Counted from the stretch's first letter, positions 5,550-13,763 are shown. The stretch: DNA of 16,627 nucleotides from DATDIC01 sp963777625 (GCA_963777625.1 CAVZRO010000031.1:1-16627), one strand, 5' to 3'. Notes: a model not told the origin generated them from the letters alone. Made by a program: numbers and translations.

Positions 5550-6887
5550 ATGACCCACGCCAGCTATACCGATCTGCTGCATGACCTTATCGCCCGCGCC
5601 CGTGCCGCCGGCGCCGATGCCGCCGATGCCGTGTTCATCAGTGGCACGTCGCTGTCGGTCCAACGCCGTCTCGGCAAGACCGAACACGTGGAACGATCCG
5701 AGGGCCGCGATCTGGGGCTGCGCGTGTTCGTCGGCCTGAAATCGGCGATCGTTTCCTCCAGTACGATCGACCCGACCAGCTTCGCGCAGCTCGCCGATCG
5801 CGCCGTGGCGATGGCGCGCGTGGTGCCGGACGATCCCTATTCCGGCCTCGCCGACACCGCCCGGCCGCCCGAGCCGGCGACCCTGGACCTGGACGATCCG
5901 GCCGAGCCCGACGTGGCGGCACTGACCGAGCGGGCAGCCGCGGCCGAAGACGCCGCACTGGCTGTGGCCGGGGTGACCAATTCGGAAGGGGCGGACGCCA
6001 GCTACGCGCGCAACGAAGCTGTGCTGGTCACGTCGGCCGGGTTTGCCGGCCGCGCCGTGCGCACGGGCCATTCGGTATCCGCCAGCGCGCTGGCCGGTAG
6101 CGGCACCGCCATGCAACGCGACTTCGATCACCATTCCACGGTGCACTTGGCCGATTTGGACGATCCGGCAAAGATCGGTCACACCGCCGGGGAGCGTGCG
6201 GTGGCTCGGCTGAACCCGGTCCAGGCGAAAACCGCGAAACTGCCCGTCTTCTACGATCCGCGCATTGCAGGCGGGCTGCTCGGGCACCTGGCGGGGGCAA
6301 TCAACGGCGCCTCGATTGCCCGCGGCACGTCGTTTCTGAAGGATAAGCGGGGGCAGCGTGTGTTCGCACCCGGCATCACCGTGCGGGACGATCCACGGCG
6401 GCTGCGCGGCCTGCGCTCTCGCCTGTTCGACGGCGAGGGAACCCCGACCGCGGCGCGCTCCGTGATCGAGGGTGGTGTTCTGACGACGTGGTTGCTGGAT
6501 AGCCGGTCGGCGCGCCAGCTCGGGCTGACCTCCACCGGCCATGCGGCGCGCGGCACCAGCGGGCCGCCTTCCCCGTCCGCGAGCAATTTTTATCTGGCGG
6601 CGGGTTCGCTGACCTCGGCGGAGCTGATGGCTGACGTGAAGCTGGGCCTGTACGTGACCGAGCTCATGGGTATGGGGGTGAACGGCATCACCGGCGATTA
6701 CAGCCGCGGGGCGGCCGGATTCATGATCCGCGATGGCGCCATCGCCGAGCCTGTCGCGGAGATCACCATCGCCGGCAACCTGATCGAGATGTTCGCACAT
6801 CTGACCCCTGCCAATGATCTGGTGTTCCGGCGCGGGACAGATTTGCCCACCGTCCGGGTGGAGGGAATGACGATCGCGGGGGGCTGA
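5550..6887 (+). CDS. pmbA: PmbA/TldE, partner subunit of the TldD/TldE metallopeptidase
   Basis: Intact 445-aa protein of the TldD/PmbA family at normal length. Family signatures are the N-terminal RRLGKTEHVERSEGRDLGLRVFVG region (39-62), the middle LPVFYDPRIAGGLLGHLAGAINGA region (231-254), and the C-terminal GVNGITGDYSRGAAGFMIRDG (376-396) with ITIAGNLIEM (405-414). It lacks the HExxxH zinc motif found in TldD, as expected for TldE. In the known complex, TldD carries the metal and TldE is the structural partner. The pair degrades unfolded peptides, matures microcin B17-type leader peptides, and is linked to DNA gyrase inhibitor (LetD/CcdB) phenotypes. No tldD is in this window, which is common because the genes are often unlinked. 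The ATG at 5550 has only a weak ribosome site. The M16 peptidase lies 132 bases upstream. Confidence 0.95.
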   Translation: MTHASYTDLLHDLIARARAAGADAADAVFISGTSLSVQRRLGKTEHVERSEGRDLGLRVFVGLKSAIVSSSTIDPTSFAQLADRAVAMARVVPDDPYSGLADTARPPEPATLDLDDPAEPDVAALTERAAAAEDAALAVAGVTNSEGADASYARNEAVLVTSAGFAGRAVRTGHSVSASALAGSGTAMQRDFDHHSTVHLADLDDPAKIGHTAGERAVARLNPVQAKTAKLPVFYDPRIAGGLLGHLAGAINGASIARGTSFLKDKRGQRVFAPGITVRDDPRRLRGLRSRLFDGEGTPTAARSVIEGGVLTTWLLDSRSARQLGLTSTGHAARGTSGPPSPSASNFYLAAGSLTSAELMADVKLGLYVTELMGMGVNGITGDYSRGAAGFMIRDGAIAEPVAEITIAGNLIEMFAHLTPANDLVFRRGTDLPTVRVEGMTIAGG

Positions 6888-6957
6888 GGCGCGCCCTGTC
6901 GGCGTTGCAGGGCAATCCCCATATTCGCGACGAGGTCACACGAAAGAGAGGCATCGA

Positions 6958-7884
6958 ATGCGCAGCTCCGCGCTGGTTGCCGTCGTCGTCGCATTATCGC
7001 TGGCCCTGACGCCCGGCTTGGCGGATGCGCGTGCCGGCGGGGGCGGGTCGTTCGGCAGCCGCGGTGGCTTCACCTATTCCGCGCCACCGGCGACGCGCAC
7101 CGCGCCGTACTCCGCTCAGCCGATGCAGCGCAGCATGACCCCATCCGCGCCGTCGCCGAGCTATGGCAGTGGCGCGCAAGGCTACCGGCCGGGATACGGG
7201 TTCGGCGGATTCGGGTCCGGCTTCCTCGGCGGACTGCTCGGGGTGGGATTGGGCAGCATGCTGTTCGGCCACGGGTTCGGCTTCGGCGGGTTCTTCGGGC
7301 TGTTCGGCCTGTTGTTCCGCATCCTGCTGATCGTATGGATCGTGCGCTGGCTGATCCGGCTGTTCCGGGGCGGCTCGCCGGCGTTTGCCGGCGGCGGCGG
7401 ATGGTTCAATCGTAACCAGTTCGGCTTTTCGCCCGGCGGACCGTTTACCGGCGGCGGCGTGGCCACGGCACCCGCGCAGACCATGGCGGTCTCGCCAGGC
7501 GATTACCAGGCATTCGAACGGGCGCTGCAGGACGTGCAGGCGGCCTGGACGCGCCAGGACCTGGAGGCGATGCGCGCGCTGGCCACCCCGGAAATGGTGG
7601 GCTATTTCGCCGAGCAGCTTGCCGATCAGGCAAGCCGCGGCGTGCGCAACAGCGTCAGCGACGTGCGGCTGCTGCAAGGCGACCTCTCGCAGGCGTGGAC
7701 CGAGCAAGGCCGGGACTACGCCACCCTGGCGATGCGGTTTTCCATGATCGACGTGACCCACGACGCCAGCGGGCGAGTTGTGGACGGCAGCCCGACCGAG
7801 CATGTGACCGCGACCGAGCTATGGACCTTCGTGCGGGCAGCCGGCGGCCGCTGGATATTGTCGGCCATCCAGCAAGCACGCTGA
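6958..7884 (+). CDS. Secreted, membrane-anchored Tim44-like domain protein
   Basis: 308-aa protein. A signal peptide occupies residues 1-26 (MRSSALVAVVVALSLALTPGLADARA). A Gly/Ser/Pro/Tyr-rich low-complexity stretch (27-90) is followed by Gly/Phe-rich hydrophobic segments and a clear transmembrane helix at about 112-136 (FGLFGLLFRILLIVWIVRWL). After a second Gly-rich linker, the C-terminal Tim44-like domain spans about 178-307, with YQAFERALQDVQAAWTRQD, then ATPEMVGYF, and ending WTFVRAAGGRWILSAIQQ. The family is common in alphaproteobacteria, where its role is poorly known. The mitochondrial relative tethers the import motor to the inner membrane. A GAGAGG-like Shine-Dalgarno at about 6945-6951 supports the ATG. 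It sits 70 bases after pmbA and 31 bases before the next gene. Confidence 0.85.
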   Translation: MRSSALVAVVVALSLALTPGLADARAGGGGSFGSRGGFTYSAPPATRTAPYSAQPMQRSMTPSAPSPSYGSGAQGYRPGYGFGGFGSGFLGGLLGVGLGSMLFGHGFGFGGFFGLFGLLFRILLIVWIVRWLIRLFRGGSPAFAGGGGWFNRNQFGFSPGGPFTGGGVATAPAQTMAVSPGDYQAFERALQDVQAAWTRQDLEAMRALATPEMVGYFAEQLADQASRGVRNSVSDVRLLQGDLSQAWTEQGRDYATLAMRFSMIDVTHDASGRVVDGSPTEHVTATELWTFVRAAGGRWILSAIQQAR

Positions 7885-7915
7885 GCCAGTCGGCTCGGCG
7901 GAAGGAAGGATACAC

Positions 7916-8812
7916 ATGAAACTTGGCACCCTGTTCCCGCAGGTCGATTTCGGCGGTTCGCCGGCCACCGTGCGAGAGTTCGTGGGGGCAGCAGAGCGGT
8001 TTGGATACGATTACCTCGCCGCGGCGGATCATGTGCTGGGCGTGAATGCCGCCAGCCGCCCGGATTGGGGCAATCTCAATACCTCGGCCGACTGGTTCCA
8101 TGACCCGTTCGTGCTGTTCAGTTATCTGGCCGGGTTCAGCAGGCTGGAGTTCTCCACCGGTGTGTTGATCCTGGCGCAGCGGCAGGCCGCGCTGGTGGCA
8201 AAACAGGCGGCGTGTCTGGACGTGCTGTGCAACGGGCGATTCCGGCTCGGTGTCGGAGTGGGCTGGAACAAAGCGGAGTTCACCGGCCTGAACGAAGATT
8301 TCCATAACCGCGGCCGTCGGTCCGAGGAGCAGGTGCGGGTGATGCAGGCTCTGTGGGCCGAGCCGCACGTGACGTTCGAGGGCACCTGGCACCGTATCGA
8401 GGATGCGGGGATCAACCCGCTGCCGGTGCAGCGGCGTATTCCGGTGTGGTTCGGCGGGCATCACGATCAGACGCTGCGCCGCATCGCGAAATGGGGCGAC
8501 GGCTGGATGATGCTGGCGTATCCGGCAGGCGCGGAAGCGGTGGCGGAGTTCGACCGGCTGCGCCGCTATACGCAGCAGGAGGGCCGCGATCCGGCGGCGA
8601 TCGGAATCGAGGTGTGGACCTCGACGGCCGTTGGCGCCGAAAAGGATTGGCGCGAGGAGTTCGCGTTCTGGAAGCGGGCCGGGGTGACGCACGTAACAGT
8701 CGCAAGCACGCACGGACGGGGCGTGCATGTGCGCATCCCGGGCCGGACCATGACGGATCATCTGGACGCGATACGGCGATACAAGGACGCGGTGGGAGAT
8801 TTGCTGGAGTAG
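7916..8812 (+). CDS. LLM-class (luciferase-like) oxidoreductase, F420-type subfamily
   Basis: Intact 298-aa TIM-barrel enzyme of the bacterial luciferase-like superfamily. It starts MKLGTLFPQVDFGG, carries AADHVLGVN (36-44) and HDPFVLFSYLAG (62-73), the signature FRLGVGVGWNKAEF (109-122) with FHNRGRRSEEQVRVM, and VWFGGHHDQTLRRIAKWGDGW. The spacing resembles the short 'probable F420-dependent' LLM group and not the longer FMN monooxygenases such as the one at 9715-11040. Whether the cofactor is F420 or FMN cannot be read from sequence, and the substrate is unknown. An excellent purine-rich ribosome site (GGAAGGAAGGA, 7900-7910) precedes the ATG. It may be co-transcribed with the Tim44-like gene, though the two share no obvious function. 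Confidence 0.88.
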   Translation: MKLGTLFPQVDFGGSPATVREFVGAAERFGYDYLAAADHVLGVNAASRPDWGNLNTSADWFHDPFVLFSYLAGFSRLEFSTGVLILAQRQAALVAKQAACLDVLCNGRFRLGVGVGWNKAEFTGLNEDFHNRGRRSEEQVRVMQALWAEPHVTFEGTWHRIEDAGINPLPVQRRIPVWFGGHHDQTLRRIAKWGDGWMMLAYPAGAEAVAEFDRLRRYTQQEGRDPAAIGIEVWTSTAVGAEKDWREEFAFWKRAGVTHVTVASTHGRGVHVRIPGRTMTDHLDAIRRYKDAVGDLLE

Positions 8813-8894
8813 GGCTCCACCCCCCGACGCGACGGCCGCAAGCCTTGCCCGAATTCGGTATTCCGTACGGCTGCGACGTGATAACCGGTTGCGC

Positions 8895-9026
8895 GTGAAT
8901 ACAGCAAACACCCCCGACGCTCGGGATGCGGCGATCGACGGCCCAGCAACGACCCCCCGGATCACCCTGGCCAATCTCCTTGCCGCACAGTTCCGGCCGC
9001 ATCGCCCTCGGACCCATGCGGGATGA
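8895..9026 (+). CDS. Possible 43-aa leader ORF coupled to the next gene
   Basis: A GTG-initiated frame encodes 43 residues, including TPRITLANLLAAQFRPHRP. Its TGA stop (9024-9026) overlaps the ATG of the following membrane protein (9023-9025) as ATGA, the usual layout of translational coupling. It would explain how a gene with no clear Shine-Dalgarno of its own is translated. Against it: GTG start, no good ribosome site, small size, and the frame is open further upstream by chance. I do not recognise the sequence. Confidence 0.25.
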   Translation: MNTANTPDARDAAIDGPATTPRITLANLLAAQFRPHRPRTHAG

Positions 9027-9358
9027 ACGAATCCGCACCAGCGGCCGGCCCAACCATGCCGCTCGCCGCCGGCGTAATCGCGCTGATGCTTGGCGGCACG
9101 GCGGTGCTGCTGGTCGCGGCGAATATCGTGCTGGAATTGATGACGGCGTCTGCCCAGTCGGAGTTGAACCAGCGCCAGGCGTTCATCAACGATACCGCCG
9201 ACGTGCGACGGATAGATCAGGAGCTGGTGCGTGCGCTGGCGACCATCGCCGGAACGAAACATGATGCGCAGCTCGATGCGCTTCTGAAGCAGGCGGGTAT
9301 CACGTACACCCTCAGCTCTCCCGCCCCGGCGGCAAGCACCGCGCCGGCCAGGCCCTGA
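9023..9358 (+). CDS. Small single-pass membrane protein (111 aa), first of a tandem pair
   Basis: I do not recognise a family. The N-terminus (MNESAPAAGPTMP) is followed by one strong transmembrane helix at about residues 13-40 (LAAGVIALMLGGTAVLLVAANIVLELM). Next comes a soluble, probably helical part with polar heptad-like spacing (SAQSELNQRQAFINDTADVRRIDQELVRALATIA), then LDALLKQAGITYTL and a Pro/Ala tail. The likely topology is N-in, with the helical part in the periplasm. The start overlaps a possible upstream ORF as ATGA, and its own ribosome site is weak. The next gene begins 3 bases after its stop and has the same layout, so the two probably work together. FtsL/FtsB-type topology is similar, but no sequence motif supports that. 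Confidence 0.65.
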   Translation: MNESAPAAGPTMPLAAGVIALMLGGTAVLLVAANIVLELMTASAQSELNQRQAFINDTADVRRIDQELVRALATIAGTKHDAQLDALLKQAGITYTLSSPAPAASTAPARP

Positions 9359-9361
9359 CGG

Positions 9362-9688
9362 ATGCCGCGCTCAAGACGACCGCGAGTCAGGATTGCCTTC
9401 GATTGGGCAATTCTGCTGCTCGCTGTTGCCTTCCTGGCCGCGACCGGTTTCCGCACCGTTCAGCTTATCCAGCAACGCACTGACCAGACGGCGCTCCGCT
9501 TAGCTCAGGAACGGGCGGTGCGTGAGGGCCGCACTTTGCGTCAGCAACTCGATCTCCTGGCTGGGCAGACCGCCCGACTGGCGGCCGCCGGGAACGCCGA
9601 TGCCGCCACCGTGGTCGAGCAGATGCACCACGACGGGGTGGATCTGCGGCAGCCGTCCGCGACGGCACCGGGGGGAACGCCGCGCTGA
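9362..9688 (+). CDS. Small single-pass membrane protein (108 aa), second of a tandem pair
   Basis: Unrecognised family. A basic N-terminus (MPRSRRPRVR) is followed by one transmembrane helix at about residues 12-31 (AFDWAILLLAVAFLAATGFR), which by the positive-inside rule places the N-terminus in the cytoplasm. Residues about 34-75 are Gln/Arg/Leu-rich and likely to form a coiled coil (TVQLIQQRTDQTALRLAQER ... LRQQLDLLAGQTARLAA). The end is disordered-looking (QPSATAPGGTPR). It begins 3 bases after the stop of the 111-aa protein and shares its plan of helix, coil and Ala/Pro tail, so the two may be distant paralogues or a heteromeric pair. It ends 26 bases before the convergent monooxygenase gene. 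Confidence 0.65.
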   Translation: MPRSRRPRVRIAFDWAILLLAVAFLAATGFRTVQLIQQRTDQTALRLAQERAVREGRTLRQQLDLLAGQTARLAAAGNADAATVVEQMHHDGVDLRQPSATAPGGTPR

Positions 9689-9714
9689 AGCCTACGATCG
9701 CTCCGCAAGTCCAG

Positions 9715-11040
9715 TCAGGCTGATATTGCTCCAGGCATCGGCAACCCAAGGTTCTGGCGCAGCGTTGTCCCTTCATATTCATTACGGAACATGTTGCGAC
9801 GGCGCAGCTCCGGCAGCACCAGCTCCACGAAATCGTCCAATGATATCGGAAGCACCGGCGGACAGATATTGAATCCGTCCGCCGCGCCCTGGCTGACCCA
9901 TTGCTCCATCTCGTCAACGATATCCGCCGGCGTGCCGATCACCACGCGCGTGCCGAACCCTGCTGCCACCTGCGTATAGAGCTGACGGATGGTCATATTG
10001 TCCCGCCGCGCCAGGGCCAGAAGGTTCTTGGCGATGCTGCGGACCTGCGCATCTTCCGGCTCGGGCACCGGACCATCGAGCGGATATGCCGATAGATCGC
10101 CCATCTGGCCATAGAGGTACGACAGGCCGAGCAGCGGATCCACAAGCTGGTTCAGTTGTTCGTATTTGTCACGCGCTTCCTGCCGCGTCCGTCCGACATA
10201 AGGGTTCAGACCGGGCATGATGAGAAGCTGATCGGCCGTACGGCCATGTTCCGGCAGCCGCCGCTTCAGATCGGCATAGTATGCTTTGGCCGTATCGATG
10301 TCGTGCGGTGCGGAATAGACCACGTCCGCATTCGCCGCGGCGATGTTCAATCCCTGCTCGGACGCGCCGGCCTGCACCAGGATCGGGCGTCCCTGCGGGG
10401 TACGGGCGACACTCAGCGGGCCGCGAACCTTGAAATGCTTTCCTTTGTGATCGAGCACGTGCAGCTTGCTCGGGTCATAGAAAACGCCGCTGGCCTTGTC
10501 GTGCGGAAACGCGTCGGCATCCCAACTGTTCCACAGGCCTTTGACGACCTCGACGAATTCGGCGGCACGCTCGTAGCGCTCCTCGTAGCCCAGGTGCTGA
10601 TCGCGATTGAAATTGCGTGCCTCCGCGTCCGACCAGGAGGTAACGATGTTCCACCCGGCCCGTCCGCGGCTGATATGGTCGAGCGAGGCATATTTGCGGG
10701 CGACATGGAACGGCTCGTTGTAGGTCGTGGAAGCGGTGGCCACCAGGCCGATACGATGTGTCACCGCGGCAAGCGCGGACAGCAGCGTGATTGGCTCCAG
10801 CTCGGCGTTTTGCGCGGATCGGCACAACGAGCCGGGCGGTTCGTCCTTCCCGCGGATGCCGATGCCATCGGCCAGGAACACCATGTCGAGCTTGGCGGCC
10901 TCGGCGGTCTGCGCGACGCGCCGGAAATGGTCGAACTTGGACGCGGCACCTGGGTCCGCATCGGGATGACGCCAGGCAGCGGCATGATATCCCAGGTAGC
11001 GCATGGACAGGCCGAGCTTGATAGGCTTCATCACCGCCAT
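9715..11040 (-). CDS. NtaA/SnaA/DszA-family FMN-dependent monooxygenase
   Basis: Intact 441-aa LLM-superfamily flavin monooxygenase of the family holding nitrilotriacetate (NtaA), EDTA (EmoA), pristinamycin (SnaA) and dibenzothiophene sulfone (DszA) monooxygenases. Visible signatures are FLADGIGIRG (55-64), the block at 102-135 with TASTTYNEPFHVARKYASLD then SRGRAGWNIVTS, LGYEERYERAAEFVEVVKGLW (150-170), and ILVQAGASEQG (220-230). Such enzymes use reduced FMN and O2 to cut C-N or C-S bonds and need a separate flavin reductase, none of which is seen here. The ATG at 11040 is preceded by a purine-rich AGAGGGGGAAGG. A second ATG at 11031 is possible. Divergent from a 2-hydroxyacid dehydrogenase (36 bases between starts) and close to a peptide-type ABC importer, which suggests catabolism of an imported compound. 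The substrate cannot be read from sequence. Confidence 0.92.
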   Translation of the reverse strand: MAVMKPIKLGLSMRYLGYHAAAWRHPDADPGAASKFDHFRRVAQTAEAAKLDMVFLADGIGIRGKDEPPGSLCRSAQNAELEPITLLSALAAVTHRIGLVATASTTYNEPFHVARKYASLDHISRGRAGWNIVTSWSDAEARNFNRDQHLGYEERYERAAEFVEVVKGLWNSWDADAFPHDKASGVFYDPSKLHVLDHKGKHFKVRGPLSVARTPQGRPILVQAGASEQGLNIAAANADVVYSAPHDIDTAKAYYADLKRRLPEHGRTADQLLIMPGLNPYVGRTRQEARDKYEQLNQLVDPLLGLSYLYGQMGDLSAYPLDGPVPEPEDAQVRSIAKNLLALARRDNMTIRQLYTQVAAGFGTRVVIGTPADIVDEMEQWVSQGAADGFNICPPVLPISLDDFVELVLPELRRRNMFRNEYEGTTLRQNLGLPMPGAISA

Positions 11041-11076
11041 GCCTTCCCCCTCTGCTTGCCGCCATGGTGCCCTGAT

Positions 11077-12018
11077 ATGAGACGTTCAGTGTACATCGAC
11101 TGCTCCGCGTTCGTGCATGGATTGCTGACCGCCGATGAGTGGGCTTCCGTGGATGGACTGGATGTGCATTGCGGCGATCCCGACCCTTCGGCTTTGGCCG
11201 ACCTCCTGGCCGGAGCGGCCAGTGCGCTGAACGGGCACACGCCGATGGACCGCACGCTCCTGCGCGCATGTCCGGCGCTGCGCAGCATCGTCTTTCTCGG
11301 CACCGGCGCGTCCAGCTATATCGATGTCGAAGCGGCACAGGCGCTTGGAATCCGCATCCGCACGATCCGCGGCTACGGGGACCGCAGCGTGGCCGAGCAT
11401 GCGTTCGCGCTCATGCTGGCCGCCGCCCGCCGGATCGGAGAAATGGATCGCGCCCTGCGCGCCGGGATCTGGGACCCGCTCTCCGGCATGGAGCTGGAAG
11501 GCAAGACGCTGGGAATTATCGGCACCGGCGGCATCGGGGTTGCCTTGGCACGCATCGCGGACGGATTCGGCATGCGTGTGCTGGCCTGGAACCGCGGTCG
11601 CATAAGCGATGACCTGCCTTGCCGCTCCGTCGCGCTGGAACAGCTTCTGCGCGACGCCGACATCGTTTCGCTGCACCTGGCGCTGACGCCCGAAACGCGC
11701 GGGTTGATCAGCGCGGAACGTCTGAAACTGATGCGGCCGCACGCTATTTTCGTGAATACCGCGCGCGACGGACTGGTCGATACTGATGCACTGATCGCGG
11801 CGCTGCGGCACGGGCGCATCGCACATGCCGCCCTGGACGTATTCGACACCGAGCCGCTGCCGGCTGGTCATCCGCTGACAACCCTCGACAATGTCACGCT
11901 GACCGCGCATGCGGGGTTCAAGACGCCGGAGGCATCGCGCCGGCTCGCGCTCACCGGCCTCGCACTGCTGCGCACCGACCTTACAGCGCTCGCACATGGC
12001 CATGAGCTGAACCCCTGA
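11077..12018 (+). CDS. D-isomer-specific 2-hydroxyacid dehydrogenase
   Basis: Intact 313-aa NAD(P)-dependent dehydrogenase. The Rossmann fingerprint is GTGGIG at 149-154, within LEGKTLGIIGTGGIGVALAR. The catalytic Arg/Glu/His set is Arg230 in VNTARDGLVD, Glu259 in DVFDTEPLP, and His278 in LTAHAGFKTPEAS. His278 lies in a TAHAG context in place of the commoner TPHIAG. The family reduces 2-keto acids such as glyoxylate, hydroxypyruvate or phosphoglycerate-type substrates, and specificity here is undetermined. ATG 11077 gives the family's normal N-terminus. The frame is open far upstream but there it lies antisense to the monooxygenase. It is divergent from that gene and ends 6 bases before the convergent ABC operon, so it sits inside the putative catabolic module. 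Confidence 0.9.
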   Translation: MRRSVYIDCSAFVHGLLTADEWASVDGLDVHCGDPDPSALADLLAGAASALNGHTPMDRTLLRACPALRSIVFLGTGASSYIDVEAAQALGIRIRTIRGYGDRSVAEHAFALMLAAARRIGEMDRALRAGIWDPLSGMELEGKTLGIIGTGGIGVALARIADGFGMRVLAWNRGRISDDLPCRSVALEQLLRDADIVSLHLALTPETRGLISAERLKLMRPHAIFVNTARDGLVDTDALIAALRHGRIAHAALDVFDTEPLPAGHPLTTLDNVTLTAHAGFKTPEASRRLALTGLALLRTDLTALAHGHELNP

Positions 12019-12024
12019 TCGGTC

Positions 12025-12816
12025 TCACGCGACCGGCTCCGGAATGGGTGCGATGGTGCCCAGCAGCGTCCGCGTATAATCGTGCACGGGCCGGGCAAAA
12101 ACCTCCTTGGTGGGCCCGATCTCTAGCAGCCGGCCACCCTGCATGATGCCGATGCGGTCGCTCAGGAACCGCGCCACGTGCAGGTCATGGGTGATGAACA
12201 GCAGCGACAGGCCGCGTTCGGCATGCACGCGTTTCAGCAGATTCAGGATCTGCGCGCGCACCGAAACATCCAGCTTCGAGACCGCCTCGTCCGCCACGAT
12301 CAGCGCCGGGGACAAGGCGAGCGCCCGCCCGATCGCCGCCCGCTGCAACTGGCCGCCGGACAACTGGTGTGGATAGCGGCTGGCAAAACTGCTCGGCAAG
12401 CCAACATCGGCCAGGATGCGCGCAACCGAATCCCGCAGCGCGGAACGGGTACAGATGCGATGCAGCAGCAGCGGTATCGCGATCGCCCGGCTGATGGTGT
12501 GGCGCGGATTGAACGAGGACAGCGGATCCTGAAACACCATCTGCGCCTGGCGCCGCATCGGCCGCAACCGCGGCTCGTTCAGGTGCGTGATATCGACGCC
12601 GCCGAGTTCGATGCGGCCCGATCGCGGGCGATGGAGCCGCAGCACCGTCTTGGCCAACGTGGTCTTACCACTGCCCAATTCGCCGACCAGGCCCAGAATC
12701 TCGCCGCGCCCGATTGTCAGGCTGACCTGGTCGACCGCGCGCACCGTCTGGTGGCGACGGTGCGGGTCAGGAAATTCGACCACCAGGTCCTGAAGGCGAA
12801 GCAGCGGATCAGTCAT
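12025..12816 (-). CDS. ABC importer ATPase, DppF/OppF/NikE type
   Basis: 263-aa ATP-binding subunit of a peptide/opine/nickel-family importer. Walker A is GELGSGKTT at 45-53, where GESGSGKS/T is more usual. The Q-loop is FQDP at 95-98, the signature LSGGQ at 152-156, Walker B LIVADE at 172-177, the D-loop SKLD, and the switch His210 in FITHD. It ends soon after the DYTRTLLGTI motif and lacks the Cys-bearing C-terminal extension seen in its partner, similar to the shorter NikE. Its start overlaps the stop of the upstream ATPase gene by 8 bases (ATGACTGA), showing it is the last gene of the operon. It drives transport from the cytoplasmic face. It is fully intact, unlike three of the four genes upstream in its operon. 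Confidence 0.93.
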   Translation of the reverse strand: MTDPLLRLQDLVVEFPDPHRRHQTVRAVDQVSLTIGRGEILGLVGELGSGKTTLAKTVLRLHRPRSGRIELGGVDITHLNEPRLRPMRRQAQMVFQDPLSSFNPRHTISRAIAIPLLLHRICTRSALRDSVARILADVGLPSSFASRYPHQLSGGQLQRAAIGRALALSPALIVADEAVSKLDVSVRAQILNLLKRVHAERGLSLLFITHDLHVARFLSDRIGIMQGGRLLEIGPTKEVFARPVHDYTRTLLGTIAPIPEPVA

Positions 12817-13763
12817 ACAGAAGACACCTGACGAGACGCGCCTCGTTCATGGAACGCAGCTTTTGCGGCCCCTCGCACCCAGGACGCGCCCGGATGCACC
12901 GGCCGCGAAACGCACAGCCGTCGTCCTGCTCCATTATCGACGGCGGTTGCCCGGGAATCTCGGTGAGCGTCTCCGCCCCCTTCTCCAGTGCCTTCGCGGT
13001 TTCGATCAGCCCCTGCGTATAGGGATGCAGCGGCCGGTGCAGCACGGCTTCGGCGGGACCGGTCTCGACCACCTGCCCGGCGTACATCACCGCCAGCCGC
13101 TGTGAGATCAGTGCCGCTATGGTCATGTCATGGGTAATGAACAACAACGCCGACGACAGGCGCCGCTGCAACTTGTCGAACAGCTCCAGTATCTGGCGCT
13201 CGACGATATTGTCCAGATTGGTTGTCGGCTCGTCGGCAATGATCACCTCGGGCCCGAGGGCCAACACCATGGCGATCAGCACCCGCTGCAACATGCCCCC
13301 GGAAAGCTGGTGCGGAAACCGCCGCAGGACGCTCGGTGGATCCATGATCCCCACCTCGGATAGCGCTTCCGTCGCGCGATCCTGCCATGCCCCCTCGGCT
13401 TCCGCGCGCGCCAGCACGACCCGCAGATGCCAGTCGATCCGCTTGGCCGGATTGAACGCCCCAACCGGGTCCTGAAAGATCATCGCGATCCGTCGCCCGC
13501 GCAGGTTGCGGAACGCCGTCTCGTTCATTCCGCTGATGTCGCGTCCGTTCAGCAGCATCAGATCGGCTTGCTGGCCCATGCCCTGGGGCAGCAGAGCGCA
13601 GCAACGCGAGCGCGGTCAGTGTCTTGCCGGACCCCAACTCGCCGATCAGCGTCAGCGTCTCGCCCGGATGCAGATCGAGATCAACGCCGCGCACCAACGG
13701 AACCGACCGCGGCCCGGCGGCCAGGGTGACGCGCAGGTTGCGCACGCTCAGCACCGCACTCAT
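12809..13763 (-). pseudogene. ABC importer ATPase, DppD/OppD type, with one frameshift
   Basis: ATP-binding subunit paired with the DppF-like ATPase. The N-terminal frame from the ATG at 13763 gives Walker A GELGSGKT (residues 41-48) and ALALLR. An extra base at about 13595 then shifts the frame. Removing it restores LLRLLPQGMGQQADLMLLNG and the rest: FQDPVGAFNP, LSGGMLQR signature, VIIADEPTTNLD (Walker B and D-loop), FITHDM, and a C-terminal oligopeptide-family tail with four Cys (GCAFRGRCIRARPGC ... VRC), which in relatives can hold an iron-sulfur cluster. The repaired product is about 317 aa, the normal length for OppD/DppD. Its start overlaps the permease stop by 4 bases (ATGA). There is a single indel and no nonsense codon, so sequence error is a serious possibility. 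Confidence 0.87.

Noticed and set aside
5514..6800. 428-codon minus-strand open frame opposite pmbA
   Set aside because: Antisense shadow of an unmistakable PmbA.
7655..9262. 535-codon minus-strand open frame
   Set aside because: It spans antisense to three plus-strand genes, has Arg/His-rich low-information sequence and no family motif.
9023..9688. The small membrane pair as FtsL/FtsB divisome proteins
   Set aside because: Topology is similar, but there are no divisome neighbours and no recognised motif.
9689..9714. A terminator between convergent genes
   Set aside because: No stable hairpin followed by a T-run is visible in the 26-base gap.
10156..11076. Upstream 307-codon extension of the 2-hydroxyacid dehydrogenase frame
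   Set aside because: It lies antisense to the well-supported monooxygenase, and the dehydrogenase family N-terminus begins at 11077.
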